The notes under the pieces: model-generated
Told to the model about the DNA's origin: nothing
Database searches by the model: none
The model's input: the letters and a program-made list of their open reading frames with translations, nothing else
Part shown: positions 1 to 5,423 of the stretch, piece by piece
Numbering within the stretch: position 1 is the first letter of the stretch
How the letters are laid out: every line of letters starts with the position of its first letter
Program-made: the position numbers and the translations under genes
Assembly: GCA_021819025.1 (NCBI GenBank)
Contig: JAKASN010000117.1
Span: forward strand, 1 to 6,420
DNA: 6,420 bases
DNA from: Actinomycetes bacterium
GTDB taxonomy: Bacteria > Actinomycetota > Acidimicrobiia > Acidimicrobiales > Acidimicrobiaceae
Direction of reading: 5' to 3'

Positions 1-39
1 GATCTAGGAGTGACCGTCTTGGCCTAAAGGCGGCTGCGG

Positions 40-70
40 GCTTGTGCATAATTGATCTCGGCGCACAAGC
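40..70. repeat. 8-bp inverted repeat upstream of the decayed gene
   Basis: GCTTGTGC (40-47) and GCACAAGC (63-70) are perfect reverse complements with a 15-base spacer. The structure sits just upstream of the TATA-rich box at 81. It occupies the same relative place as the larger GTGTG/CACAC hairpins at 3241-3300 and 5310-5365, so it may be a diverged version of that element. It could be an operator or simple chance; no function is shown. Confidence 0.4.
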
Positions 71-80
71 GGCGCACCTC

Positions 81-99
81 TGCATATATATCCCGCATG
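81..99 (+). promoter_or_regulatory. Extended -10-like box, copy 1, before the decayed gene
   Basis: TGCATATATAT (81-91) is followed five bases later by ATGGAACCAACC. The same box and start context recur at 3371 and 4631, and the box alone at 5424. A TG motif followed by a TATA hexamer ending about 6 bases before the ATG fits an extended -10 element whose transcript begins at or near the start codon. This copy now heads a broken gene. Confidence 0.55.
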
Positions 100-454
100 G
101 AACCAACCGTCAATCATGTACCCGACGAACTGAACCCCCGACGGGAGTTGCTGCGCTAGTACCGCGTCTGCAACGCTGACTTGGTGATCCTGCCCCTGGT
201 ACCAGGAACCTCCCGCCCGTCCGCCATAGGCCCAACGAGATCTCTTCCCAACGCGCCCGAGGCTGGACTGAGGAAATCTGGCCCCGCCACGCCAACGTGG
301 GGATCGTCACCGGGGGCCGAACCGCCTTGTCGTCCTCTCCGTGCCCATCGCATCCAGGGGCGCCTTCATCGAGGATCTCCTCGATCACGACGCGGATATA
401 AGTCCTTACCTGGTGAGTAAGCCCGGCATAGCTTAGTTCTACTACGATCCGCGG
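97..454 (+). pseudogene. Decayed copy of the Prim-Pol-like gene at 4646
   Basis: From ATG 97 the DNA aligns closely with the intact gene starting at 4646, sharing the start (MEPT, NPGRELLR-like) and long identical stretches through the region encoding GAFIEDILDHDAE. It cannot be read as one protein. CAG, the Gln codon after RELLR, is TAG at 157-159. One base is missing relative to the intact copy within 220-252 and another within about 299-322. A second Gln codon is TAG at 434-436. Homology fades at about 445-455, some 30-35 bases before the convergent minus-strand gene ends at 479, so the last third of the gene is absent. The cause is probably a duplication followed by decay and truncation. 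The promoter-like box in front is still intact. Confidence 0.85.
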
Positions 455-474
455 CGAAGGTCGGCCGCACGGAT
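447..474 (-). terminator. Bulged hairpin just past the end of the minus-strand operon
   Basis: ATCCGCGGC (447-455) can pair with GCCGCACGGAT (464-474), leaving a two-base bulge and an 8-base loop. On the minus strand it starts five bases after the stop codon of the last operon gene. There is no following T-run, so it is at best a weak or Rho-assisted terminator. It also marks where homology of the decayed gene ends. Confidence 0.3.
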
Positions 475-478
475 TATG

Positions 479-841
479 TCACCCACCTTCCCACCCCGCC
501 CCATGCTCGAATCCACAGGTGGCGCTCCACTGCGTCCCGTCGGGTTCCTTGAGCCAGAGGTCGGCAAATCCGATCTGCTCATACACCCGCGCCTCCCACC
601 CCTCCATCACGAACTCCAGCATCGTCCCGCCGCTCAATGTCCGGGAATTCGGCATCGCTGTCTCGGCCCCATCGACAAACAACAATCCATGGGCTTTGTA
701 CCCGCAGAGCCTCACTCGCCCCTCTCCCAGCACGGCATGAAAACGCGAAGTGTCGTCGCGCGGATCGACCGCCATATCCTCGTGGTTGTGCATGCGTACG
801 CCATTTCGGACCACGGTTGTTCCCCAATCCGCGTAAGCCAT
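479..841 (-). CDS. Hypothetical protein, 120 aa, last gene of the minus-strand operon
   Basis: I do not recognise the family. The protein is small and mixed in composition, starting MAYADWGTTVVRNGVRMHNH and ending CGFEHGAGWEGG. Trp and Gly are frequent, there is no membrane segment, and the pattern of alternating short hydrophobic stretches suggests beta structure. I chose ATG 841, four bases after the nuclease stop codon (TGA, 848-846), which suggests translational coupling. An alternative ATG at 865 would add eight residues (MPLRRREQ), overlap the nuclease gene by 20 bases, and has GGAAG only two bases ahead. The open frame extends much further upstream (to 1267), but that part is antisense-like, Arg/Ser-rich noise inside the nuclease gene. 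Its position suggests a role tied to the nuclease, which is inference. Confidence 0.7.
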   Translation of the reverse strand: MAYADWGTTVVRNGVRMHNHEDMAVDPRDDTSRFHAVLGEGRVRLCGYKAHGLLFVDGAETAMPNSRTLSGGTMLEFVMEGWEARVYEQIGFADLWLKEPDGTQWSATCGFEHGAGWEGG

Positions 842-845
842 TTGC

Positions 846-1832
846 TCACGCCGTCGAAGGGGCATTTCTTCCGCCGCAGGCACTCGGATCCAGTGCCCGC
901 CGCGCTGACGCCTGCATCTCCGCCCGGCTCTCGAAGCCGCTATGCTCCAAGATCTCATCAAGGCCAACCCTGGCCACTGCGCCACGCTGGCGGGGGAGAA
1001 GGATCGCCACTTCCTCGATCCCATGGCTGTCATCGGCATCAAGTGCGACATAGGAAACCAGCTGCCGGATGGCATCACGCCAGAGCCGCTCCGGGTGGGT
1101 GGTGGTCTTGACATCAAAAAGAGTGTGGCCGACGATGAAATCCCCATCCGCCCCACCCACCCAGGCTCCTCCGGCAAAGGCGGGATCGTCGATAAATGCC
1201 GTGCTCTGTTGGATCGCCTGGAAGTTCGCGCTCGCAATTGCCGCATCGGATACGCGGGCAATGTCATCGAGCACCGCCTCAGGCACCGCCATCATTTCGG
1301 TCAATTGCCCAACGCACGGATGGCGACCTGAATCGACGGACTTGAGGACTCCCTCGCGCAGCTGGTCCATCTGTATCCCAAAGCGCGCCCAGGCGTCCGA
1401 TCTCTCCATCGCGCTCAATGCCTCGCCATAGCGCGCCAGCTCCCCGCCGCGCCCGCTGCGGTAGATCCCCTCGCACACCCCTGCGAAATAGAGCACCCAT
1501 GCGTTCGTCCGCGAGGTGGCTTCTTCGGCCTGGTGGTTGTCCCAGAGCATCGCCAATGCATCGTGGAAGATGCCATTGCTCATCCGCCCCAAGTTTCCGA
1601 AGGCCGCAGTAGTGCGGTAGTAGTCCACTCCGCAAGCCTGACGGAGCCGAAACTCCACCGCGCTGCCCACGGTCGACCACGGATAGTCCTTGAGATTCCC
1701 CTCGGGGCGGATGGTATCGGCCCCATCGACCTGCGGCCCGAGACCAGCCGCCACCGCATCGAGATCGAAGTTGGCATCGAGCCAGAGCGAGGCCGCGCTG
1801 CGGGGGTTCTTCAGTTCGCTGGTAATCGACAT
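846..1832 (-). CDS. RecB-like PD-(D/E)XK nuclease family protein, 328 aa
   Basis: A probable nuclease of the PD-(D/E)XK fold. The core signature is at residues 227-243: Gly-Ala-Asp-Gly-Asp followed by FIVGHTLFDVKTT. D231, D240 and K242 form the metal-binding D...DxK set. Downstream Q257-L-V-S-Y261 matches the QxxxY motif of RecB/Cas4-type nucleases, and E60 in VGSAVEFRLR is placed like the N-terminal acidic residue on the first helix of that fold. The middle (about 85-200) is helical with no motif I recognise. All catalytic positions are present, so it should be active. Substrate is unknown; candidates are element DNA processing or defence. The start at 1832 is supported by AGGAG six bases upstream. 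No helicase domain is attached. It is the fourth of five co-directional genes, with a 169-base gap before it and four bases to the next start. Confidence 0.82.
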   Translation of the reverse strand: MSITSELKNPRSAASLWLDANFDLDAVAAGLGPQVDGADTIRPEGNLKDYPWSTVGSAVEFRLRQACGVDYYRTTAAFGNLGRMSNGIFHDALAMLWDNHQAEEATSRTNAWVLYFAGVCEGIYRSGRGGELARYGEALSAMERSDAWARFGIQMDQLREGVLKSVDSGRHPCVGQLTEMMAVPEAVLDDIARVSDAAIASANFQAIQQSTAFIDDPAFAGGAWVGGADGDFIVGHTLFDVKTTTHPERLWRDAIRQLVSYVALDADDSHGIEEVAILLPRQRGAVARVGLDEILEHSGFESRAEMQASARRALDPSACGGRNAPSTA

Positions 1833-1888
1833 GCGATGCTCCTAATTACGTCCTCGCGGCCCTGTGCCGCAAATGGCTTGCTGGATGA

Positions 1889-1902
1889 CATGTATGCACC
1901 CC
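1889..1902 (-). promoter_or_regulatory. Possible promoter box for the nuclease gene
   Basis: On the minus strand GGGGTGCATACATG (1902-1889) lies about 57 bases before the nuclease start. Its TGCATACAT core resembles the repeated TGCATATATA boxes, and the GGGGTG(C/T)ATACAT string recurs on the minus strand at 5384-5371. It sits in the 1833-2001 gap, where I see no gene. It may give the nuclease its own transcript within the operon. Confidence 0.35.
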
Positions 1903-2001
1903 AACCGCATCGTCGACAGGCTGGGGGGAACACGCAACTCGTGCCCGCGACGCATCTTGATTCCCGCCGAAAACGACGCGGCTGTCAGTTAGCGAAAGAC
2001 C

Positions 2002-2367
2002 TCAAGCGTAAGAATGTCTTGGAGCAACCGGGCGGTATGTCGGTCGCCTTTGTTTCAGCGATCCTGTCCTCGGGTTGTATTTGATCCCCGCGACAGCGAG
2101 GAACTCTATAAGTTCCCGCATGCCCTCAGCCCTTGCTTCCCGCGCCTTCGCACTTGCGATGATCTTTTGCGCAGCATCCATCAATTCGAGTACTGCAATG
2201 TACTCTTCCCGCAGTGCGGCCAAGCCGCGCTCGTCGTGAGATGAGAGGCATCTGTCGCGCCTCTCCTGCACCGACACCAGATATGTGCTTGGGCAGCCGC
2301 GCGGCCCTATAGTTCGTCGAATCAGCCGAGCGATTTTTCTCAAAGCCCGATTTTCGCGCCGGTTCAT
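2002..2367 (-). CDS. Basic helical hypothetical protein, 121 aa
   Basis: I do not recognise the family. The N-terminus is strongly basic (MNRRENRALRKIARLIRRT). A long helical stretch follows at about residues 46-92 (ALREEYIAVLELMDAAQKI then ASAKAREARAEGMRELIEFL), which could form a coiled coil. The tail is basic and rich in Pro/Arg. This layout fits a small nucleic-acid-binding or accessory protein, but nothing in the sequence proves it. The start is supported by GGAGA seven bases upstream. The gene begins 15 bases after the stop of the preceding gene, so the two are very probably co-transcribed. Confidence 0.65.
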   Translation of the reverse strand: MNRRENRALRKIARLIRRTIGPRGCPSTYLVSVQERRDRCLSSHDERGLAALREEYIAVLELMDAAQKIIASAKAREARAEGMRELIEFLAVAGIKYNPRTGSLKQRRPTYRPVAPRHSYA

Positions 2368-2382
2368 TTCAGATCTCCGCCT

Positions 2383-2754
2383 TCACACTCTTACAGTACT
2401 TCTCCGTGCGCCCGCTATAGCGCAGACCTGTAGAGCACCACCGGATGCCGCTCGCCGGACATAAACATCTCGACGGACAGCATTGCCCCGGCCACGCTTG
2501 ACCATCTCGGCAAAGGCCGGATAGCGCGAAACCCGGTTGAGGTAGGTAGCCATCTTCTCGGCACGTTCGTCCGAGCCGTCGAACTCTGGATCCATCAGGC
2601 GCAGCGCTGACCGGTAGAGCACCACCGGATGCCGCTCGCCCGACATAAACATCTCGACGGTGCAAACGATCCGCAGGCCATCGGGAGTCTCCACCACCGC
2701 CGCGCTGAAGAGCGCCGAGTCATAGAGCTGTTGAATAAGTTCCGCGCTGTACAT
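2383..2754 (-). CDS. Hypothetical protein, 123 aa, with an out-of-frame duplicated segment at its 3' end
   Basis: Unknown family. The protein starts MYSAELIQQLYDSALFSAAV and contains VEMFMSGERHPVVLYRSALR at about residues 35-54, then a helical region (DERAEKMATYLNRVSRYPAF). I chose ATG 2754 because AGAGG lies six bases upstream; the frame stays open to 2826, but an ATG there would lack a ribosome site and cover the promoter-like box. A second copy of the DNA for VEMFMSGERHPVVLYRSAL lies at 2421-2476 but is read here in another frame, giving an Arg/Val/Ala-rich tail (RRDVYVRRAASGGALQV). The C-terminal 30 or so residues are therefore probably not ancestral. Read in its original frame the second copy ends in TAG at 2417-2415. 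Fifteen bases separate this gene from the next. Confidence 0.65.
   Translation of the reverse strand: MYSAELIQQLYDSALFSAAVVETPDGLRIVCTVEMFMSGERHPVVLYRSALRLMDPEFDGSDERAEKMATYLNRVSRYPAFAEMVKRGRGNAVRRDVYVRRAASGGALQVCAIAGARRSTVRV
2421..2476. repeat. Direct repeat, copy A (56 bp)
   Basis: The 46 bases at 2431-2476 match 2615-2660 with one mismatch, and the preceding ten bases match 8 of 10. The two copies are offset by 184 bases, which is not a multiple of three. This copy covers the distal coding part of the 123-aa gene in the wrong frame. Confidence 0.9.
2605..2660. repeat. Direct repeat, copy B (56 bp), in the sense frame
   Basis: Partner of the repeat at 2421-2476. This copy is read in the frame that gives VEMFMSGERHPVVLYRSAL in the body of the 123-aa protein and is therefore likely the original. 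Recombination between the copies would delete 184 bases and leave a shorter protein ending at the TAG in copy A. Confidence 0.9.
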
Positions 2755-2804
2755 ATAACGCCTCTTTCGCCCTTGCCCAAAGCCGATCGCCTGGGTTCCT
2801 GGCC

Positions 2805-2816
2805 TATATGTATGCG
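2805..2816 (-). promoter_or_regulatory. Possible internal promoter before the 123-aa gene
   Basis: On the minus strand CGCATACATATA (2816-2805) is followed by GGCCAGGAACCCAGG. This resembles the repeated unit TGCATATATAT-n-GGCATGGAACCAACG seen on the plus strand, including the GGAACC downstream of the box. Here there is no ATG in that place; the gene starts 50 bases further on at 2754 with a normal Shine-Dalgarno site. Confidence 0.4.
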
Positions 2817-2833
2817 CCGCGAACACAGCGGTT

Positions 2834-2848
2834 GGGCCAAAAGGGCCC
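2834..2848 (-). terminator. Short hairpin after the NLTPHEI gene
   Basis: GGGCC and GGCCC are separated by five bases (CTTTT in the loop on the minus strand), six bases beyond the stop codon of the 116-aa gene. No T-run follows, so it may be a weak attenuator between the first gene and the rest of the operon, or a transcript-end stabiliser. Confidence 0.3.
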
Positions 2849-2853
2849 GCGAG

Positions 2854-3204
2854 TCAGCGCCGCTCCAACCCCCGCGCCGTGACCGGCTCGCCCTCTGTCA
2901 GCCTGTCCGTCACCACGGTAACCAGGTCGCCCCGGTTGCAGGCTTCAAAGACCTGCCTAGAGACCAGGTAGATCGTGCCGGGCTCCGGCGCAGGCACCCC
3001 GGAGACCTTGCCGGCCCGCCTCGCGCGATAGAACGGCACATCCGTCGGTTCCTGCCCAGGACCACCGGCTTTGGCCCGCCCGAGATAGACGAGCTCGGCT
3101 TCCAGCCGCGCAACAGTGCCGCTCGGGGCCAGCCGTAGCAGCACCCGCTCCCCAGCGGCGTCATGGATGGCGATCTCATGCGGCGTCAGATTGACCAGGC
3201 GCAT
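2854..3204 (-). CDS. 'NLTPHEI' family small protein, 116 aa, first gene of the operon
   Basis: The opening MRLVNLTPHEIAIHD is the hallmark of a widespread family of small uncharacterised proteins carried by phages and plasmids. Other family features are present: a PSGTVARLE stretch near residue 27, a central GKVSGVPAPEPGTIYLVSRQV block at about 65-85, and the ending RGDLVTVVTDRL...ARGLERR. Function is not established; the family is mainly a marker of phage/plasmid DNA. Length is normal and the protein looks complete. The start at 3204 has a strong GAGGAG seven bases upstream. The gene faces away from the primase gene and has about 100 bases of likely 5' leader, which contains the bulged hairpin at 3241-3300. 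It is about 100 bases from the next operon gene. Confidence 0.85.
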   Translation of the reverse strand: MRLVNLTPHEIAIHDAAGERVLLRLAPSGTVARLEAELVYLGRAKAGGPGQEPTDVPFYRARRAGKVSGVPAPEPGTIYLVSRQVFEACNRGDLVTVVTDRLTEGEPVTARGLERR

Positions 3205-3234
3205 ATGGAATCTCCTCTCGTCGTGCTGACTAGT

Positions 3235-3300
3235 GCTGAAGTGTGTGCACCGGGGCGACTCTTCTCTGGGTATCGCTGGTCAGATGGCCCCGGCACACAC
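3235..3300. repeat. Conserved bulged hairpin / control repeat, copy a
   Basis: GTGTGTGCACCGGGGC (3241-3256) pairs with GCCCCGGCACACAC (3287-3300): seven pairs, a two-base CA bulge, then seven more pairs, around a 30-base loop. The same arms occur in copy b at 5301-5365. The left half (GCTGAAGTGTGTGCACCGGGGCG, 3235-3257) also matches 4571-4589 in part. For the minus-strand operon this would lie in the 5' leader; for the primase it lies upstream of the promoter box. It could be an operator or an RNA structure. Confidence 0.6.
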
Positions 3301-3304
3301 CCTC

Positions 3305-3314
3305 TATATATGCA
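3305..3314 (-). promoter_or_regulatory. Minus-facing -10-like box for the nuclease operon
   Basis: On the minus strand TGCATATATA (3314-3305) is identical to the first ten bases of the plus-strand boxes at 81, 4631 and 5424. It lies about 100 bases before the start of the 116-aa gene, so the operon would have a leader, unlike the plus-strand genes. It makes 3205-3386 a divergent promoter region. Confidence 0.5.
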
Positions 3315-3370
3315 CCGAAAACAAACCTTTTCCGCCCCGCCCGAAAACTCCCTTGCCCCTCCGCCCTCCG

Positions 3371-3389
3371 TGCATATCTATCAGGCATG
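3371..3389 (+). promoter_or_regulatory. Extended -10-like box, copy 2, before the primase gene
   Basis: TGCATATCTAT (3371-3381) is followed by CAGGC and then ATGGAACCAAACG. The gene has no Shine-Dalgarno site at a usable distance, which fits a leaderless transcript starting at or next to the ATG. The box differs by one base from the other three copies. Confidence 0.55.
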
Positions 3390-4244
3390 GAACCAAACGC
3401 CACCCGACACCCTGCCTTTGACGCCGCCACCACCTATGCAGCCCGAGGCTGGGCCAGTTACCCCTTAGCCCCGAATGCGAAAGTCCCCCTCCGAGGCTCT
3501 CACGGACTGCTGGACGCCACCACCGATCCCGATGTGCTCACCCGCCTCTTCGCCCAGCCTGGCCTCAACGTGGGAATCAGGACCGGGAGTGTAAGCAAAT
3601 TGGTAGTCGTCGACATCGACTGCCACCTGGGAGGACCCAACGGCTTCGAAGCCCTGGACGGATTGGCCCAGCTCGATCTGCAACTCCCGACCGGCGACCC
3701 TGACTGTGGCAGCGCCATGGTCGCCACGCCCTCGGGGGGACTCCACTTTTATTACGCGCTTCCTGAAGGGGTGAAGCTAAAGAACTCCGCGAGCGTCCTG
3801 GCGCCAGGAATCGACGTCCGGGCCGAAGGCGGCTATGTCGTCGCCCCGCCGAGTCAAACTCCGGCTGGGTCGTACCAGTGGAAGCAGTATCCGCATCGCC
3901 TGATGGCGGCCCCGCAGTGGCTCCTCGAGAGCTGCAAGATCGAAATCCCGGCCCAGCGCCACCAGTACCGGCCCATGAGGGCCACCGAGGAGATGCCCCC
4001 AACAGTAGCCGAGATGATAAAGGACCGGCTCGAGCGGATCGAACACGCGCCTCGGGGCCAGCGAAACCACACGCTGAATCGCGAGGCGTTTTACCTCGCG
4101 CAATTCGTCGGCAGAGGCTTCGGTGTCGACGAATTGGACGCCATGCTCCTCGGCGCCGCGGCAAAGCTTGATATGCCGCATCGCGAGGTCCGACGTACCA
4201 TCGACAACGCCCTGGGCAAGGGGTTGCGGCGATCATTCCCGTGA
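3387..4244 (+). CDS. Bifunctional DNA primase/polymerase (Prim-Pol), 285 aa
   Basis: An archaeo-eukaryotic-type primase of the Prim-Pol family, which makes and extends primers for plasmid or phage replication. The signature residues are present in order: D76-I-D78 in KLVVVDIDCHLGG (metal-binding acidic pair), TPSGGLHFYY at 114-123 with H120, and GIDVRAEGGYVVAPPS at 141-156. The N-terminal helix AATTYAARGWASYPLAP is also typical. A C-terminal helical part (about 205-285) carries RNHTLNREAFYLAQFV (226-241), as often found after Prim-Pol domains. No helicase domain is attached, so a partner helicase is expected elsewhere. I start at ATG 3387, not at the upstream ATG of the open frame (3243), because the same MEP start and promoter box precede its paralogues and homology begins here. 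All active-site positions are intact. Confidence 0.9.
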   Translation: MEPNATRHPAFDAATTYAARGWASYPLAPNAKVPLRGSHGLLDATTDPDVLTRLFAQPGLNVGIRTGSVSKLVVVDIDCHLGGPNGFEALDGLAQLDLQLPTGDPDCGSAMVATPSGGLHFYYALPEGVKLKNSASVLAPGIDVRAEGGYVVAPPSQTPAGSYQWKQYPHRLMAAPQWLLESCKIEIPAQRHQYRPMRATEEMPPTVAEMIKDRLERIEHAPRGQRNHTLNREAFYLAQFVGRGFGVDELDAMLLGAAAKLDMPHREVRRTIDNALGKGLRRSFP

Positions 4245-4300
4245 GAGCCCTGTCCGCACCGGACGCGAGCCTCCTCGGAGAGAATGCCTACCTCCGGGGC

Positions 4301-4431
4301 GAAAAAAAGAACGTAAGAATATATTTTCAAATTAACGTTGCACCCGTATGACGCAATTCCAAAAACCCTGGTGGATGGGCAATAAGTCTGTACTCGGGTT
4401 TTTGAGGGCCGTGTGACAGAATTCCAAAAAA
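4301..4431. other. AT-rich tract and two direct repeats: candidate origin or binding site
   Basis: Just downstream of the primase gene, 4301-4338 is unusually AT-rich for this window (runs of A, then AATATATTTTCAAATTAA). Next come two 22-bp direct repeats at 4344-4365 and 4409-4430 sharing 19 of 22 positions (core TGACnnAATTCCAAAAA), 65 bases apart. Between them CAAAAACCC (4360-4368) and GGGTTTTTG (4396-4404) form a perfect inverted repeat. An unwinding tract next to repeated binding sites beside a primase gene is the layout of a replication origin, but two repeats are few for iterons. Other options are a partition site or a transcription terminator. The whole 4245-4630 stretch otherwise shows no gene. 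Confidence 0.4.
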
Positions 4432-4481
4432 CTTAGTCAAACACCAACAACCAGTGGCAGCGGCCCATGCGCATGATGGGG

Positions 4482-4496
4482 CGATTCCCGGAATCG
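4482..4496. repeat. 15-bp palindrome
   Basis: CGATTCC and GGAATCG flank a single C, forming a perfect 7-bp dyad. It lies about 140 bases before the promoter box of the Prim-Pol-like gene and could be a dimeric repressor site. A 10-bp palindrome, CATGCGCATG, lies just upstream at 4465-4474. Confidence 0.35.
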
Positions 4497-4570
4497 GTTC
4501 TACAGAACGCACAGAACTACCCGAGAACTCAGCTTCTAAGCCCCGCGATGAATCGATCGCATTCGGCCCC

Positions 4571-4620
4571 GCCGAAGGGTGTGCACCCCAAACAAACCTC
4601 GCCGCAAACCCGTAAGGCCT
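4571..4620. repeat. Control-region repeat, short copy c
   Basis: GCCGAAGGGTGTGCACCCC followed by AAACAAACCTCGCCGCAAAC and CCGTAAGG matches the two outer parts of the control region at 5301-5411, but the hairpin and its loop between them are missing. The upstream string AAGCCCCGCGATGA is also shared (4539 and 5260). Copy c thus looks like a shortened version of the same module in front of the paralogue gene. Confidence 0.65.
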
Positions 4621-4630
4621 TCGTCGGCCC

Positions 4631-4648
4631 TGCATATATATTGCCATG
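4631..4648 (+). promoter_or_regulatory. Extended -10-like box, copy 3, before the Prim-Pol-like gene
   Basis: TGCATATATAT (4631-4641) ends four bases before ATGGAACCAACCGG. With the A of ATG as +1, the TG lies at -15/-14, the position of an extended -10 element. There is no Shine-Dalgarno site, which fits leaderless expression. Confidence 0.55.
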
Positions 4649-5248
4649 GAACCAACCGGCAATAACGTACCCGACAAGTTGAACCCCGGACGGGAGTTGC
4701 TGCGCCAGTACCGCATCTGCAATCCCGACCTGGTGATCCTACCCTTTGTGCCGGGAACCTCCCGCCCGTATCGGCACATCCCCGATCCGGTCCGCCCGCA
4801 GAGCGCCCGAGACTGGACTGAGGAGATCTGGCCCCGCCATGCCAACGTGGGTATCGCGACTGGAGCACCGAACCGCCTCGTCGTCCTCTCCATGCCCATC
4901 GCATCCAGGGGCGCCTTCATCGAAGATATCCTCGATCACGACGCGGAGATGAGCCCTTACCAGGTGCGCAGGCCCGGAGTCGCGCAGTTCTACTTCCGCT
5001 CGCGCTACGACTGCGGACCTGGCCCCGGCAAGTCGGCGCTGTCTGACCGTCCCGAGATCATCGCGTATTCAGACGAGCGCTGCGTCACCGGCGTCGGTTC
5101 CGTGATCCGCGGCGCCGCGGTAATCGCCGCCTGGGACCAGACCCTCGAGCTCCGCCACCTCCCCGAGCTGCCACGCTATCTCGCCGAAGACTTCGGATTC
5201 GCCAAGATCGATTCGCCACTCGGCTTTTCGCCCCGGTTCAAGTTGTGA
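4646..5248 (+). CDS. Prim-Pol-like protein lacking the catalytic residues, 200 aa
   Basis: The protein follows the Prim-Pol pattern of the gene at 3387 but without its active site. NVGIATGAPNRLVVL at 67-81 matches NVGIRTGSVSKLVVV of the primase. The following D-I-D is replaced by S82-M-P84. The SGGLHFYY block appears as PGVAQFYF (110-117), with the His changed to Gln. GIDVRAEGGYVVAPPS corresponds to a degraded PEIIAYSDERCVTGVGS (136-152). The C-terminal primase-associated part is absent. It is therefore likely non-catalytic: a regulator, a DNA-binding subunit or a decoy partner of the true primase. The start at 4646 is set by the promoter box and by conservation with the decayed copy at 97. 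A decayed duplicate elsewhere in the window and an intact frame here suggest this copy is kept by selection. The assignment rests on my own alignment and is moderately sure. Confidence 0.7.
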   Translation: MEPTGNNVPDKLNPGRELLRQYRICNPDLVILPFVPGTSRPYRHIPDPVRPQSARDWTEEIWPRHANVGIATGAPNRLVVLSMPIASRGAFIEDILDHDAEMSPYQVRRPGVAQFYFRSRYDCGPGPGKSALSDRPEIIAYSDERCVTGVGSVIRGAAVIAAWDQTLELRHLPELPRYLAEDFGFAKIDSPLGFSPRFKL

Positions 5249-5300
5249 CCGGGCGACCAAGCCCCGCGATGACCTTGGCAATCTTGCGCAGAGGGGCCCA

Positions 5301-5411
5301 GCCGAAAAGGTGCGCACCGGGGCGCTGGTCGCATGGGTCGCGTACCGCCTGGCCCCGGCACACACGTGCAATGTATACACCCCAAACGACCTTGCCGCAA
5401 AACCCGCAAGG
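5301..5411. repeat. Control-region repeat, copy b, with hairpin
   Basis: The region repeats the layout of 3235-3300: GCCGAAAAGGTGCGCACCGGGGCG (5301-5324) and GGCCCCGGCACACAC (5351-5365) form a stem with the same CA bulge and one mismatch. A minus-facing GTGTATACAT box follows (5380-5371), as at 3314-3305, then CCCCAAACGACCTTGCCGCAAA, as in copy c. No minus-strand gene is served by this copy, so the minus-facing box may be a relic. The 5249-5465 stretch holds this module and no gene. Confidence 0.65.
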
Positions 5412-5423
5412 GATCCCCCGCGC

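Noticed and set aside
157..436. Amber stop recoding in the copy at 97
   Set aside because: Both in-frame TAGs replace CAG, which is suggestive, but two one-base losses and a missing 3' third make decay the simpler explanation.
479..1267. A 262-aa minus-strand reading covering both the 120-aa gene and half of the nuclease gene
   Set aside because: Its first 134 codons are Arg/Ser-rich out-of-frame reading of the nuclease gene; only the part from 841 (or 865) is protein-like.
2421..2660. CRISPR-like or iteron array
   Set aside because: There are only two copies, spaced 184 bases apart inside a coding region and readable as the same peptide in its own frame; this is a segment duplication.
3243..3386. 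A 48-residue N-terminal extension of the primase
   Set aside because: It translates the control region and promoter box, has odd composition, and homology with the paralogue starts at ATG 3387.
3577..4236. 219-aa minus-strand reading opposite the primase
   Set aside because: It is a high-GC shadow frame, rich in Arg/Pro/Ser/Gly, opposite a gene with all Prim-Pol motifs.
4327..4920. Long minus-strand reading opposite the Prim-Pol-like gene
   Set aside because: It is antisense to a gene with clear homology and a decayed paralogue, and it crosses the repeat-rich non-coding stretch. The matching reading at 110-388 is the same shadow in the decayed copy.
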